Source: an uncultured Kordiimonas sp.
GTDB lineage: Bacteria > Pseudomonadota > Alphaproteobacteria > Sphingomonadales > Kordiimonadaceae
Length of the DNA: 64,000 nucleotides
Assembly: GCA_947503575.1 (NCBI GenBank)
Contig: CANNDZ010000003.1
Coordinates: 62,001 to 126,000, forward strand
Direction of reading: 5' to 3'
Both the position numbers and the translations under genes were made by a program. Of this stretch, positions 56,666 through 64,000 are shown in pieces. The notes beneath the pieces are model-generated. The model worked only from the letters and a program-made list of their open reading frames with translations. It had not been told where the DNA came from and made no database searches. The stretch's first letter is position 1; the number at the start of each line of letters is the position of its first letter.

Positions 56666-57409
56666 TCAGACGTCTTCAAATAAATAACCAGCTTCTGTAC
56701 AGAAGTTACGTAGGCTTTCCAGCGCAACATCAATTTTCTGCATTTCCGTTGACCTCACCACAATCTGCGTACCGACAGAACCGTTGCGGAAAAACGGATA
56801 GCTGCCCAGACTAACACCTTCATGTGTATTTTGTATCTCGCCCAGGGCGGTTGCCATTTTGCTTTCGGGGGCATGAATGGTTAGTGCCCGGGATAAAACG
56901 GTACGCCCTGTTCGCAGGCGCGGCCGCAGAGTTTCCAGCATGGCTTGCATAATCTTTGGCACACCTGCCATCACAAACACATTTTCGACCTGAAACCCCG
57001 GCGCAATAGATACAGGATTATCAATTAAATCAGCACCCTTAGGCGTATGGGCCATCCTTTGGCGGGCATCCGTAAAATCTGCGCTGCCGTAATGGTCCTC
57101 TAGCCGCTGAAATGCTTCTGGATGAATGGTCAGGGGTAAACCAAAAGCAGCAGCTATACATTCTGCTGTAATATCATCATGTGTTGGCCCTATTCCCCCA
57201 GTGGTAAACACATAATCATGTGTGATTCTCAGCGCATTGACCGCATCAACAATCACGGTGTGCACATCGGGAACGACGCGCACTTCAATCAGCTGAATAC
57301 CAGCTTCATTCAACCATTCCGCCAGATACGGCAAGTTTTTGTCATGGGTACGCCCTGAAAGAATTTCATCACCGATGATCAACAATGCGGCGTTAATGTC
57401 CTGGGTCAT
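56666..57409 (-). CDS. CinA N-terminal domain protein (molybdopterin-binding fold)
   Basis: 247 residues, only the N-terminal MoCF-like half of CinA. The motifs AALLIIGDEILSGRTHDKN, VFTTGGIGPTHDDIT and VFVMAGVPKIMQAM are clear. The C-terminal NMN deamidase domain of full CinA is absent. Alphaproteobacteria often carry this short form. Activity of the short form is uncertain (a nucleotide pyrophosphatase is known for some homologues). Confidence 0.85.
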   Translation of the reverse strand: MTQDINAALLIIGDEILSGRTHDKNLPYLAEWLNEAGIQLIEVRVVPDVHTVIVDAVNALRITHDYVFTTGGIGPTHDDITAECIAAAFGLPLTIHPEAFQRLEDHYGSADFTDARQRMAHTPKGADLIDNPVSIAPGFQVENVFVMAGVPKIMQAMLETLRPRLRTGRTVLSRALTIHAPESKMATALGEIQNTHEGVSLGSYPFFRNGSVGTQIVVRSTEMQKIDVALESLRNFCTEAGYLFEDV

Positions 57410-57613
57410 AAGGTGAAAAGCCTTGCGATAGCGTAAATTGCAGGTTGCACTATAGTGTTGCTTTAAGCGAAGGTATAGCCATTCGTTTTGTGGAAGCTAG
57501 GGAGATTTTTTTGTGCATATGTGCACCACCTGCAAACGGCTTCCAGACCTTTGGGGCAACGCCTTTTTCACAAGTAAACAAACGTATCTGATCGCGTGAC
57601 GGAAACCGGTAAT

Positions 57614-58489
57614 ATGAAGCTTGGCATCGCGTGCGTTTATTTCTTCCGGGAAGAAGACGAATGGATAATGGATCTTCAATTGGACTTTATCAAAAAGTCC
57701 AGCTCCGACATCGATTTCACGGTCTACGCGGCAGCAAACCGACTGCAACCCCAGTTGAAGAAACGCCTGGCCAGTCATTCTTTTGTCAAAATCATTGACT
57801 TGCCGTCGTTTGAAGGACACGGCGGCCAGGAACACAGCCACTTCCTTAGTCTGCTTATAGAGTGTGCAAAAGAAGACGGATGCTCCCATATCTGCACGCT
57901 GGACTGTGACAGTTTCCCGGTTCGGCAAGGCTGGGCCAGTGACATTGCCAAAAAAATGTCTCCTAACTTCAGAGTGGCAAGTGTATTCCGCGCAGAAAAT
58001 GACGATACCGATTTGCCACATCCATGCGGTACGTTCATGGAAGCCACTGTCCTTGATGACGTGAGCGTGGAGTTTTGGCCAAACGAAACCCTTCGGATGT
58101 CGCCAGACTTCAAACGCTATATTGCGGAAACAAACCAACGGATTGATACCGGCGTGGGGCTTGGTTATGCATTGTGGAAAGCGGGTATTCCCTGGCTGCG
58201 TCTAATGCGGTCTAATTCTCTTGATATGCATTTCATGATGGCTGGCATATACGACGATGTATTTTTCCATCTGGGCGCGTCATCGCGGGCACCAACTTTC
58301 AATAAAGATTATCAAAGTCGTTTAAGTTTGCGGTTCTTCGTCGCGACGAAAACCATACCCGTTTTTTGGCGCCTGGGACGTCGGATTGAAAACGATTATA
58401 TCGCAAAGAACAGAGTGCTCGCGAAAGAAATACAGAACCAATTGCAAAATGATGCCGATGGCTTCATCAATCGTCTGCGCAAAGGCTAA
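57614..58489 (+). CDS. Putative GT-A-type glycosyltransferase
   Basis: 291 residues. The opening strand MKLGIACVYFFREEDEWIM and the acidic motif CTLDCDSFPVRQGW (a D-x-D with flanking hydrophobics) are those of family A glycosyltransferases. A later His/Asp-rich segment (DMHFMMAGIYDDVFFHLG) fits a metal or base site. No membrane segment is apparent. The donor and acceptor are unknown and no other sugar genes are nearby. A GTG start at 57596 is an alternative. Confidence 0.6.
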   Translation: MKLGIACVYFFREEDEWIMDLQLDFIKKSSSDIDFTVYAAANRLQPQLKKRLASHSFVKIIDLPSFEGHGGQEHSHFLSLLIECAKEDGCSHICTLDCDSFPVRQGWASDIAKKMSPNFRVASVFRAENDDTDLPHPCGTFMEATVLDDVSVEFWPNETLRMSPDFKRYIAETNQRIDTGVGLGYALWKAGIPWLRLMRSNSLDMHFMMAGIYDDVFFHLGASSRAPTFNKDYQSRLSLRFFVATKTIPVFWRLGRRIENDYIAKNRVLAKEIQNQLQNDADGFINRLRKG

Positions 58490-58492
58490 GGG

Positions 58493-59008
58493 TTACTTAC
58501 TTTTCGCATAGGGTGCCGCAGCACACACAACCATTGTTGCTTCACCCGCTTCATCCAGCACGGGCAATAATACACATTCAGTTTTCGTGTAATCGCGCTC
58601 AAAATCGCCTAAGTCTACGGCCGTAAAAACAGGCTCTTTTCTGTTGAGAACAGTCTGATAAATTTCCGTGCGCCAAGCCGAGGGGTGAGAGGATTTTTCG
58701 CTGATCATTGCACCGGTGTGATCATCGCCAATGGATTGAACGATGGCAGACCCCATAAAATGAATCTTGAAGTCACACGTGCCAAAAACCCGTTTCAGAA
58801 TATAGGTAAACGGAGTCAACTCACCCAAACGCGATGGAGTGAATGACTTCCAATTCGGAAGTTCATTGGATAACCCGCATAAGTCTTCCCATACCGCAAG
58901 CAACCCTTTGGTAACAGCAAGTGTCGGCATTGCGATTTCTGTCGAAACCGAGCGAATGCTGTCAACATCCAGCTTTTCTGATGAGTTTGCCTTTAAGGGT
59001 TGAACCAA
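58493..59008 (-). CDS. PAS-domain protein, PAS_5 type
   Basis: 171 residues. The pattern NWKSFTPSRLGELTPFTYIL then CDFKIHFMGSAIVQSIGDDHTG resembles the PAS_5 family of short stand-alone PAS proteins common in Alphaproteobacteria. The TTG start follows GGGGAA that overlaps the purB stop, 3 bases after it, so it is translated with purB. Its partner and ligand are unknown. Confidence 0.68.
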   Translation of the reverse strand: MVQPLKANSSEKLDVDSIRSVSTEIAMPTLAVTKGLLAVWEDLCGLSNELPNWKSFTPSRLGELTPFTYILKRVFGTCDFKIHFMGSAIVQSIGDDHTGAMISEKSSHPSAWRTEIYQTVLNRKEPVFTAVDLGDFERDYTKTECVLLPVLDEAGEATMVVCAAAPYAKSK

Positions 59009-59011
59009 TGC

Positions 59012-60313
59012 TTATTCCCCGAAAACACGTTTGAATATCGTTTCAACATGCTTGGTATGATAATCCATATTAAATAGTTCGTCGAGGTCAGCGGTCGAAA
59101 CCTTGGATGTGACCGTTTCATCCGCCTTCAATAGATCAAGCAAATGAACGTCGCCTTTGGCATCCCATACTTTCATCGCATTTTTTTGCACCAGCCGATA
59201 TGCGTCCTCGCGGCTAACACCCGCCTGGGTTAGCGCCAGCAACACCCGCTGGCTGTTGGGTAAGCCACCCAGTTTGTTCATGTTGGCAAGCATGTTGTCA
59301 GGATAAACAACAAGTTTATCCATCATGCCCGCAAGACGAACCAATGAAAAATCAAGTGCCACCGTCGCATCGGGGCCGATATACCGCTCAACAGATGAAT
59401 GAGAAATATCCCGCTCATGCCACAAAGCTACATTTTCCATCGCGGGGATGCACAGGGACCGCACGTAACGGGCCTGTCCCGTCAGGTTTTCGGTTAGGAT
59501 TGGGTTGCGCTTGTGTGGCATCGCGCTGGAGCCTTTTTGGCCTTTAGAAAAATATTCCTCGGCCTCCAGAACTTCGGTACGCTGCAAATGCCTGACTTCA
59601 ACGGCCAGCCGCTCCATACAGCTTGCAATCACTGCCAGCACGGAGAAATACATTGCGTGACGGTCACGCGGAATCACCTGAGTGGAAACAGGTTCTACTT
59701 CAAGGCCCATAGCCTCGGCGACATGTTCTTCCACCGCTGGGTCAATATTGGCAAACGTACCAACAGCACCAGATATTGCACAGGTTGCAACCTCCGCCCG
59801 GGCCATCTTCATACGCTGGAGGCAGCGATCAAATTCAGCATAAGCCTGCGCCATTTTCAAGCCAAAGGTAACAGGCTCTGCATGAATACCATGGCTTCGA
59901 CCAATACAGATGGTATGCTTGTGTTCCAGCGCGCGGCGCTTCAAAACAACAAGCAGATTTTCCAGGTCTTCGATCAACAGGTCAGCCGCCTTAACAAGCT
60001 GAACGTTAAAGCATGTGTCCAGCACGTCCGATGACGTCATGCCCTGGTGAACAAAGCGGGCTTCATCACCAACATGTTCTGCAAGGTTGGTCAAAAACGC
60101 GATAACATCGTGTTTTACTTCCCGTTCAATTTCGTCAATACGGTCAATGTCCCACTTACCGCGTTCCCAAACTGCCTTGGCTGCAGCCTCGGGGATGACA
60201 CCCAGCTTTGCTTGTGCATCACAAGCATGTGCCTCTATTTCAAACCAAATCTGAAACTTGGATTCAGGCGACCAGATCGCAGCCATTTCCGGGCGGGTAT
60301 AACGAGGAATCAT
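59012..60313 (-). CDS. purB: Adenylosuccinate lyase
   Basis: 433 residues, usual length. The start MIPRYTRPEMAAIWSPE is the family N terminus. FVHQGMTSSDVLDT and the fumarase/aspartase signature SSAMPHKRNP are present. It cleaves SAICAR and adenylosuccinate in purine synthesis. A 96-base longer frame is rejected because it precedes the conserved start. Confidence 0.95.
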   Translation of the reverse strand: MIPRYTRPEMAAIWSPESKFQIWFEIEAHACDAQAKLGVIPEAAAKAVWERGKWDIDRIDEIEREVKHDVIAFLTNLAEHVGDEARFVHQGMTSSDVLDTCFNVQLVKAADLLIEDLENLLVVLKRRALEHKHTICIGRSHGIHAEPVTFGLKMAQAYAEFDRCLQRMKMARAEVATCAISGAVGTFANIDPAVEEHVAEAMGLEVEPVSTQVIPRDRHAMYFSVLAVIASCMERLAVEVRHLQRTEVLEAEEYFSKGQKGSSAMPHKRNPILTENLTGQARYVRSLCIPAMENVALWHERDISHSSVERYIGPDATVALDFSLVRLAGMMDKLVVYPDNMLANMNKLGGLPNSQRVLLALTQAGVSREDAYRLVQKNAMKVWDAKGDVHLLDLLKADETVTSKVSTADLDELFNMDYHTKHVETIFKRVFGE

Positions 60314-60450
60314 GCAAGGACATCCATATAAAAAGAAAGCAATACAACACGGCGTTCTGCTAGCAGATAGCCGTACTAATCGCAAGTTTCCTTGACAGGA
60401 ATACAGCATATGCCGAGCATTGGAGCGAGGTTTTGTTCAGGGAGGGATTT

Positions 60451-61743
60451 ATGCGGTTTTTTTTGAAGGTAATATTGTCGGTTTTCATGGCAACCCAGTC
60501 ATACGCCGAGATCACAGTTGTTAATAACGTCACAGCGTTAACGATGGAGGATAATACGGTCCTGCCAGACGCGACCGTGATGGTGCGAGGTGACCGCATT
60601 ATCTACGTTGGCCCCTCAAGCGAGGCGCCTACAGTGTATGACGTTTCCCACATTATCGATGGTAGAGGTAAGTTTCTTATGCCCGGCCTATCGGAAATGC
60701 ATGGCCACCTGCCCTTCAGCAACTGGTCCCGCGAACGGCAGGAACGCATCCTGTTTCTCTATCTGGCGGGCGGTGTTACCACTGTGCGGGGTATGTTGGG
60801 GGACCCTGTGCAATTCGCGCTTAGGGACCAGATCAACGCCGGCACGGCTGATGGACCAACGTTGTATCTTGCGGCTCCCAGTCTGAACGGTAACACCGTT
60901 AACTCGCCAGAAGAAGGCCGTGAAAAAATCCGCCGCTATGCTGCAGAAGGCTGGGATCTTCAGAAAATTCACCCTGGCCTGACGCGCGCAGAATATGATG
61001 CCATCGCTGATGAAGCAAACAAACTGGGTTTCCCGTTTGGCGGCCATGTACCTGCTGATGTAGGCCTGGCACGCGCGATGGAGGTCGGCCAGATTTCCAT
61101 GGATCATATGGATGGGTATCTGGAAATGTTTGACGGTGGTAACCGTGAAATGACAGACAGCGATTTCATCACCCTAATAGCCATGACCAAACAATCTGGC
61201 ACCTGGGTGGTACCAACGCAGGAACTATTTAACCTATTGATTAATGGCGGTGATGTAGATGCGCTGACCGCACGACCAGAGAACCGGTACCTTACGCCAG
61301 ACACGTTGGCCAGTTACCAGCGCCGCGTGCGTCAGGCCAACGCCAATGCCAACCCTCTTGCCATTGAAAATCGCCAACGCCTGCTAAAAGCCCTGGCGGA
61401 TGCAGGCGTTAACATTGCGCTTGGCAGTGATGCGCCTCAGTTGTTTTCTGTGCCCGGTTTTTCAATCTGGCGTGAAATTGAGGTGATGAAAGCGGCAGGC
61501 CTGAGCAACGAACAAATCCTCAACATCGGAACACAGGCACCCGGACGATATTTTGCAGACAAAGACACTTTTGGCACAATTACCAAAGGTGCCCGTGCGG
61601 ACCTGATCCTGCTCAATGCAAACCCATATGAAACAATCGAAGCTGTTTTTGAGCAGGCTGGCGTGATGGCGGCCGGACGCTGGTACAGCCGCGAGGACAT
61701 TGACACACGGCTGTACCAAATAGCGCAAGATATAGGAAATTAA
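60451..61743 (+). CDS. Exported amidohydrolase
   Basis: About 430 residues. GGGAGGG precedes the ATG and a signal peptide (KVILSVFMATQSYA) follows, so it is periplasmic or outer. The metal-binding HxH is in LSEMHGHLPF; further ligand candidates are the His of GGHVPADVG and MDHMDGY, the Lys of LQKIHPG and the Asp of LGSDAPQ. It belongs to the imidazolonepropionase/prolidase-like amidohydrolases. Substrate unknown. The stop overlaps the NUDIX gene on the other strand by four bases. Confidence 0.85.
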   Translation: MRFFLKVILSVFMATQSYAEITVVNNVTALTMEDNTVLPDATVMVRGDRIIYVGPSSEAPTVYDVSHIIDGRGKFLMPGLSEMHGHLPFSNWSRERQERILFLYLAGGVTTVRGMLGDPVQFALRDQINAGTADGPTLYLAAPSLNGNTVNSPEEGREKIRRYAAEGWDLQKIHPGLTRAEYDAIADEANKLGFPFGGHVPADVGLARAMEVGQISMDHMDGYLEMFDGGNREMTDSDFITLIAMTKQSGTWVVPTQELFNLLINGGDVDALTARPENRYLTPDTLASYQRRVRQANANANPLAIENRQRLLKALADAGVNIALGSDAPQLFSVPGFSIWREIEVMKAAGLSNEQILNIGTQAPGRYFADKDTFGTITKGARADLILLNANPYETIEAVFEQAGVMAAGRWYSREDIDTRLYQIAQDIGN

Positions 61744-62201
61744 AGTCCCGAAGTGCTGCGCGTTTGATGCCGCTGGTGGCAAATCATGATGGCCTGGCCA
61801 AATCCGGGTGGCATGTCGCCAATTTCGTCAACTGTTGTCGGGCAGATAAAGTCAAACCAGCCATGTTCATTCGACATTTGAATATCGGTCTTTTTGGCTT
61901 TGGACTTTAAACGGGCTTCAAAAACGACAACCAACCGATCACCCAACGCCGCGTGATGTTTGACCCAGGATGCAACAAATTCAAACCGTTTTAATTTGAG
62001 ACCGGTTTCTTCCAGAACCTCGCGCTGCAGGGCCAGAAACAAATCCTCGCCCTCCTCAACTTTACCGCCCGGCAAGTCAACGATACCGCTGGTTTTACGC
62101 ATCAGCAGTATCTGACCATCTTTGGAAACCAGCACTGCCTTCGCAGAAACGGGCAGCTTCTTCAGCGTCTTTTTCTCTGATCCAATTTGCTGCCAGTACA
62201 T
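61740..62201 (-). CDS. NUDIX hydrolase
   Basis: 153 residues from MYWQQIGSEKK after GGGGAGA. The NUDIX box is complete: GGKVEEGEDLFLALQRE followed by VLEETGL. It hydrolyses a nucleoside diphosphate linked to another group; the substrate cannot be told. A frame extending 51 codons upstream is open but lacks a good ribosome site and family support. Confidence 0.87.
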   Translation of the reverse strand: MYWQQIGSEKKTLKKLPVSAKAVLVSKDGQILLMRKTSGIVDLPGGKVEEGEDLFLALQREVLEETGLKLKRFEFVASWVKHHAALGDRLVVVFEARLKSKAKKTDIQMSNEHGWFDFICPTTVDEIGDMPPGFGQAIMICHQRHQTRSTSGL

Positions 62202-62259
62202 AGGATTTCTCCCCGTTCTGCTTGCCCACAAGTCGCCGCTACATAGCAAGACGATCAGA

Positions 62260-62946
62260 TCACAACAAGCCCAAATCCCGCATACTCGCCTGCCCGGTCT
62301 TGCCAACAATAATATGATCGTGAATCTGAATTCCAAGCTTGCTACAGGCAGCAACCAGCTCTTTGGTCATCACAATATCCTGCTGGCTTGGTTTTACATC
62401 ACCTGATGGGTGATTATGCACCAAAATGATCGCCGTCGCGTTATTACCGAGAGCCCGACGCACCACTTCACGGGGATACACGGGTGTATGGTCAACTGTG
62501 CCGTCGCTCAGCACTTCATCGGCCAACAACCGGTTTTGACGGTCCAGAAACAGCAACCGGAATTGTTCCCGTGCAAGCCCCGCCATCGCGCCCTGCAGAT
62601 AACTTTCCACCGCGCGCCAGTTGGACAAAACAGGTTTGTCATGCGCTTGCGTCCGCGCCAAAACCAGGGCAGATGCCTGCACCGCCTTGATAGCCGCAAC
62701 AGCGGTTTCACCCAGGCCTTTAAAGTTTCGCAGGCTTTCAACATCCGCGCTTAGCACCCCAGCATACCCGCCAAACCGCTCAATCAGTTGCTTTGCCAGC
62801 GGTTTTACGTCCCGGCGCGGGATGGCCAGCATCAGGATTAATTCAAGCAGTTCATAGTCAGGCAAGGCATCAGGACCACCTTTCAAAAACCGTTCACGCA
62901 GGCGCGCGCGGTGTCCGTGACGGTGGTCTTTGTCCTGTCCGCTAAT
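62260..62946 (-). CDS. radC: RadC family protein (JAMM), probable ATT start
   Basis: About 228 residues. The JAMM metal motif is HNHPSGDVKPSQQD and the helix-hairpin-helix part is FKGLGETAVAAIKAVQ. The conserved N terminus HRARLRERFLKGGPDALPDYE is encoded in frame but no ATG, GTG or TTG precedes it before the map stop codon. The first TTG would start inside the conserved stretch, at residue L of RFLKGG. The likely start is ATT at 62946, after GGTGGATTAAGCC, giving ISGQDKDHRHGHRARL. A CTG nearer the core is an alternative. Function of RadC is not settled. It is coupled to map. Confidence 0.85.
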   Translation of the reverse strand: MSGQDKDHRHGHRARLRERFLKGGPDALPDYELLELILMLAIPRRDVKPLAKQLIERFGGYAGVLSADVESLRNFKGLGETAVAAIKAVQASALVLARTQAHDKPVLSNWRAVESYLQGAMAGLAREQFRLLFLDRQNRLLADEVLSDGTVDHTPVYPREVVRRALGNNATAIILVHNHPSGDVKPSQQDIVMTKELVAACSKLGIQIHDHIIVGKTGQASMRDLGLL

Positions 62947-62949
62947 GGC

Positions 62950-63780
62950 TTAATCCACCGTGTCGTAAGGCGGGCATTCCCAGCCTTTTGGAGATTTGGT
63001 GAAAACCTCATAGCCGTCTTCCGTAACGGCCAGGGTATGTTCAAACTGCATGGATAGCGACTTGTCGCGTGTTACCGCCGTCCAGCCATCGGCCAAAATC
63101 TTGGCACCCGGCTTTCCTGCATTGACCATGGGCTCAATGGTGAAAAACATGCCGGGCCTCAGTTCAGGGCCGGTACCACGCTTGCCAAAATGCATTACAC
63201 TCGGTTCGTCATGGAAAACACGCCCAATACCATGGCCGCAAAAATCCCGCACAACAGAATAGCGATGCGCCTCCACATACTCCTGTATGGCAGCACCAAT
63301 ATCTCCCAAATGTGCACCGGGTTTCACGGCATCTATGCCCTTCCACATGGCGTCAAACGTCACCTGACACAGGCGCTGCTGCAGCAGCTTTTGTTTGCCA
63401 ACAAAAAACATGCGGCTTGTGTCACCAAACCAACCGTCCAGGATAACCGTGACATCAATATTAAGGGCGTCCCCTTCCCGCAGCTTTTTAGGGCCGGGAA
63501 TGCCATGGCAAATAACATGATTAATCGACGTACAAACTGATTTGGGAAAACCTTTGTAATTCAACGGCGCAGGCACAGCATTATTGGCCACAATAAAATC
63601 ATGGCAAATGGTGTTGATTTCTTCCGTGGTAATGCCGGGCTTAACATGGGGGGTGACATGATCCAGCGTTTGCGCCGCCAGAAGGCCTGCAGCCCGCATA
63701 CCAGTGAACGCATCATCGCCGTATATTTTTATAGCGCCCGTGCGCATTTCCGGGGCCGTCATGCCATCTGTATAATTCAT
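62950..63780 (-). CDS. map: Methionine aminopeptidase, type I
   Basis: 276 residues. The metal ligands are visible in NIDVTVILDGWFGDTSRMFF (two Asp), CGHGIGRVFH (His), TIEPMV (Glu) and QFEHT (Glu). It removes N-terminal Met from new proteins. It is located just upstream of radC and downstream of sfsA, a frequent alphaproteobacterial order. Confidence 0.96.
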   Translation of the reverse strand: MNYTDGMTAPEMRTGAIKIYGDDAFTGMRAAGLLAAQTLDHVTPHVKPGITTEEINTICHDFIVANNAVPAPLNYKGFPKSVCTSINHVICHGIPGPKKLREGDALNIDVTVILDGWFGDTSRMFFVGKQKLLQQRLCQVTFDAMWKGIDAVKPGAHLGDIGAAIQEYVEAHRYSVVRDFCGHGIGRVFHDEPSVMHFGKRGTGPELRPGMFFTIEPMVNAGKPGAKILADGWTAVTRDKSLSMQFEHTLAVTEDGYEVFTKSPKGWECPPYDTVD

Positions 63781-63819
63781 TTGTACTCGCCTGCTTACCT
63801 GATCACTTGATGAAGCGGT

Positions 63820-64000
63820 TTACGTCACACTGTAAGGCATAGCCCCAGCGACCTCAATGGCCGTTGGCGACAGTGCGCAGCGATAACACAGCACTTCAAC
63901 ACCAGCTTTGTGAGCCGCGTTTAACGCATCTGCATAGGTTGGGTCAATATCTGCAGCGGGGCGGAACAGTGCACAGTCCTGCCGTTGGACCAAATACACC
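63820..64000 (-). CDS. sfsA: SfsA family protein (3' end only)
   Basis: The last ~59 codons lie in the window, cut by its right edge. The translation ends VYLVQRQDCALFRPAADIDP, TYADALNAAHKAGVEVL, CYRCALSPTAIEV, the conserved C terminus of SfsA, a nuclease-like DNA-binding protein. It precedes map by about 40 bases. Confidence 0.88.
   Translation of the reverse strand, partial: VYLVQRQDCALFRPAADIDPTYADALNAAHKAGVEVLCYRCALSPTAIEVAGAMPYSVT

Overview
The window reads as the chromosome of a marine-type alphaproteobacterium. Pointers are a NDUFS4-like complex I subunit, the recG / sdhE / mfd neighbourhood, a double cold-shock-domain protein, a DUF2336 protein, two sodium/proton antiporters (NhaA, NhaB), flgK-flgL, and a Caulobacter-type sphingolipid locus. 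Base composition looks moderate (near 50% GC by eye). A member of the Kordiimonadales or a related order is plausible, but that is inference. No rRNA, CRISPR array, insertion sequence or prophage was seen. Three tRNA genes (Arg-TCT, Pro-TGG, Leu-TAA) all lie on the minus strand with encoded CCA.

Layout. 1-974: 3' part of modC. 988-5270 (minus): three-gene unit of a cupredoxin-like exported protein, a membrane c-di-GMP phosphodiesterase and an outer-membrane barrel protein. 5586-9517: exported M3 peptidase facing a serralysin-like RTX protease, with a strong hairpin between them. 9916-14782: diheme cytochrome c, tRNAs, complex I subunit, thioesterase, DUF192, cold-shock protein, nhaB. 15108-19509: XdhC plus a MoeA/MobA-like fusion, recX and a class V aminotransferase. 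19739-33248: sphingolipid island. 33308-39357 (minus): Cys-repeat exported protein, RhlE-type helicase, acyl-CoA carboxylase carboxyltransferase, recG. 39473-48528: sdhE, mfd, nhaA, small barrel protein, DsbA-like protein, small flagellar-rod-like protein, moaA, nadK. 48615-55489 (minus): PAS histidine kinase, DUF2336 protein, flavin reductase, flgL, flgK. 55854-64000: orphan S24-fold protein, CinA-N protein, glycosyltransferase-like protein, PAS protein, purB, amidohydrolase, NUDIX, radC, map and the 3' end of sfsA.

The most notable system is the 13.5-kb sphingolipid island. It holds counterparts of all five Caulobacter ceramide genes: acyl-ACP synthetase, reductase, dedicated ACP and serine palmitoyltransferase in one operon, and a GNAT-fold ceramide synthase at the far end. 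Between them lie a lipid kinase with a degenerate nucleotidyltransferase-like partner, a DUF2141 protein, an LptF/LptG pair, a Wzx-type flippase and a membrane desaturase/hydroxylase. The set suggests synthesis, head-group modification, flipping and perhaps outer-membrane export of a sphingolipid encoded together. The synthetic half is established in Caulobacter; the transport half is inference here.

A secondary theme is molybdenum cofactor: modC, xdhC, the MoeA/MobA-like fusion, moaA and a CinA-N domain protein are scattered through the window, with no molybdoenzyme structural gene in view.
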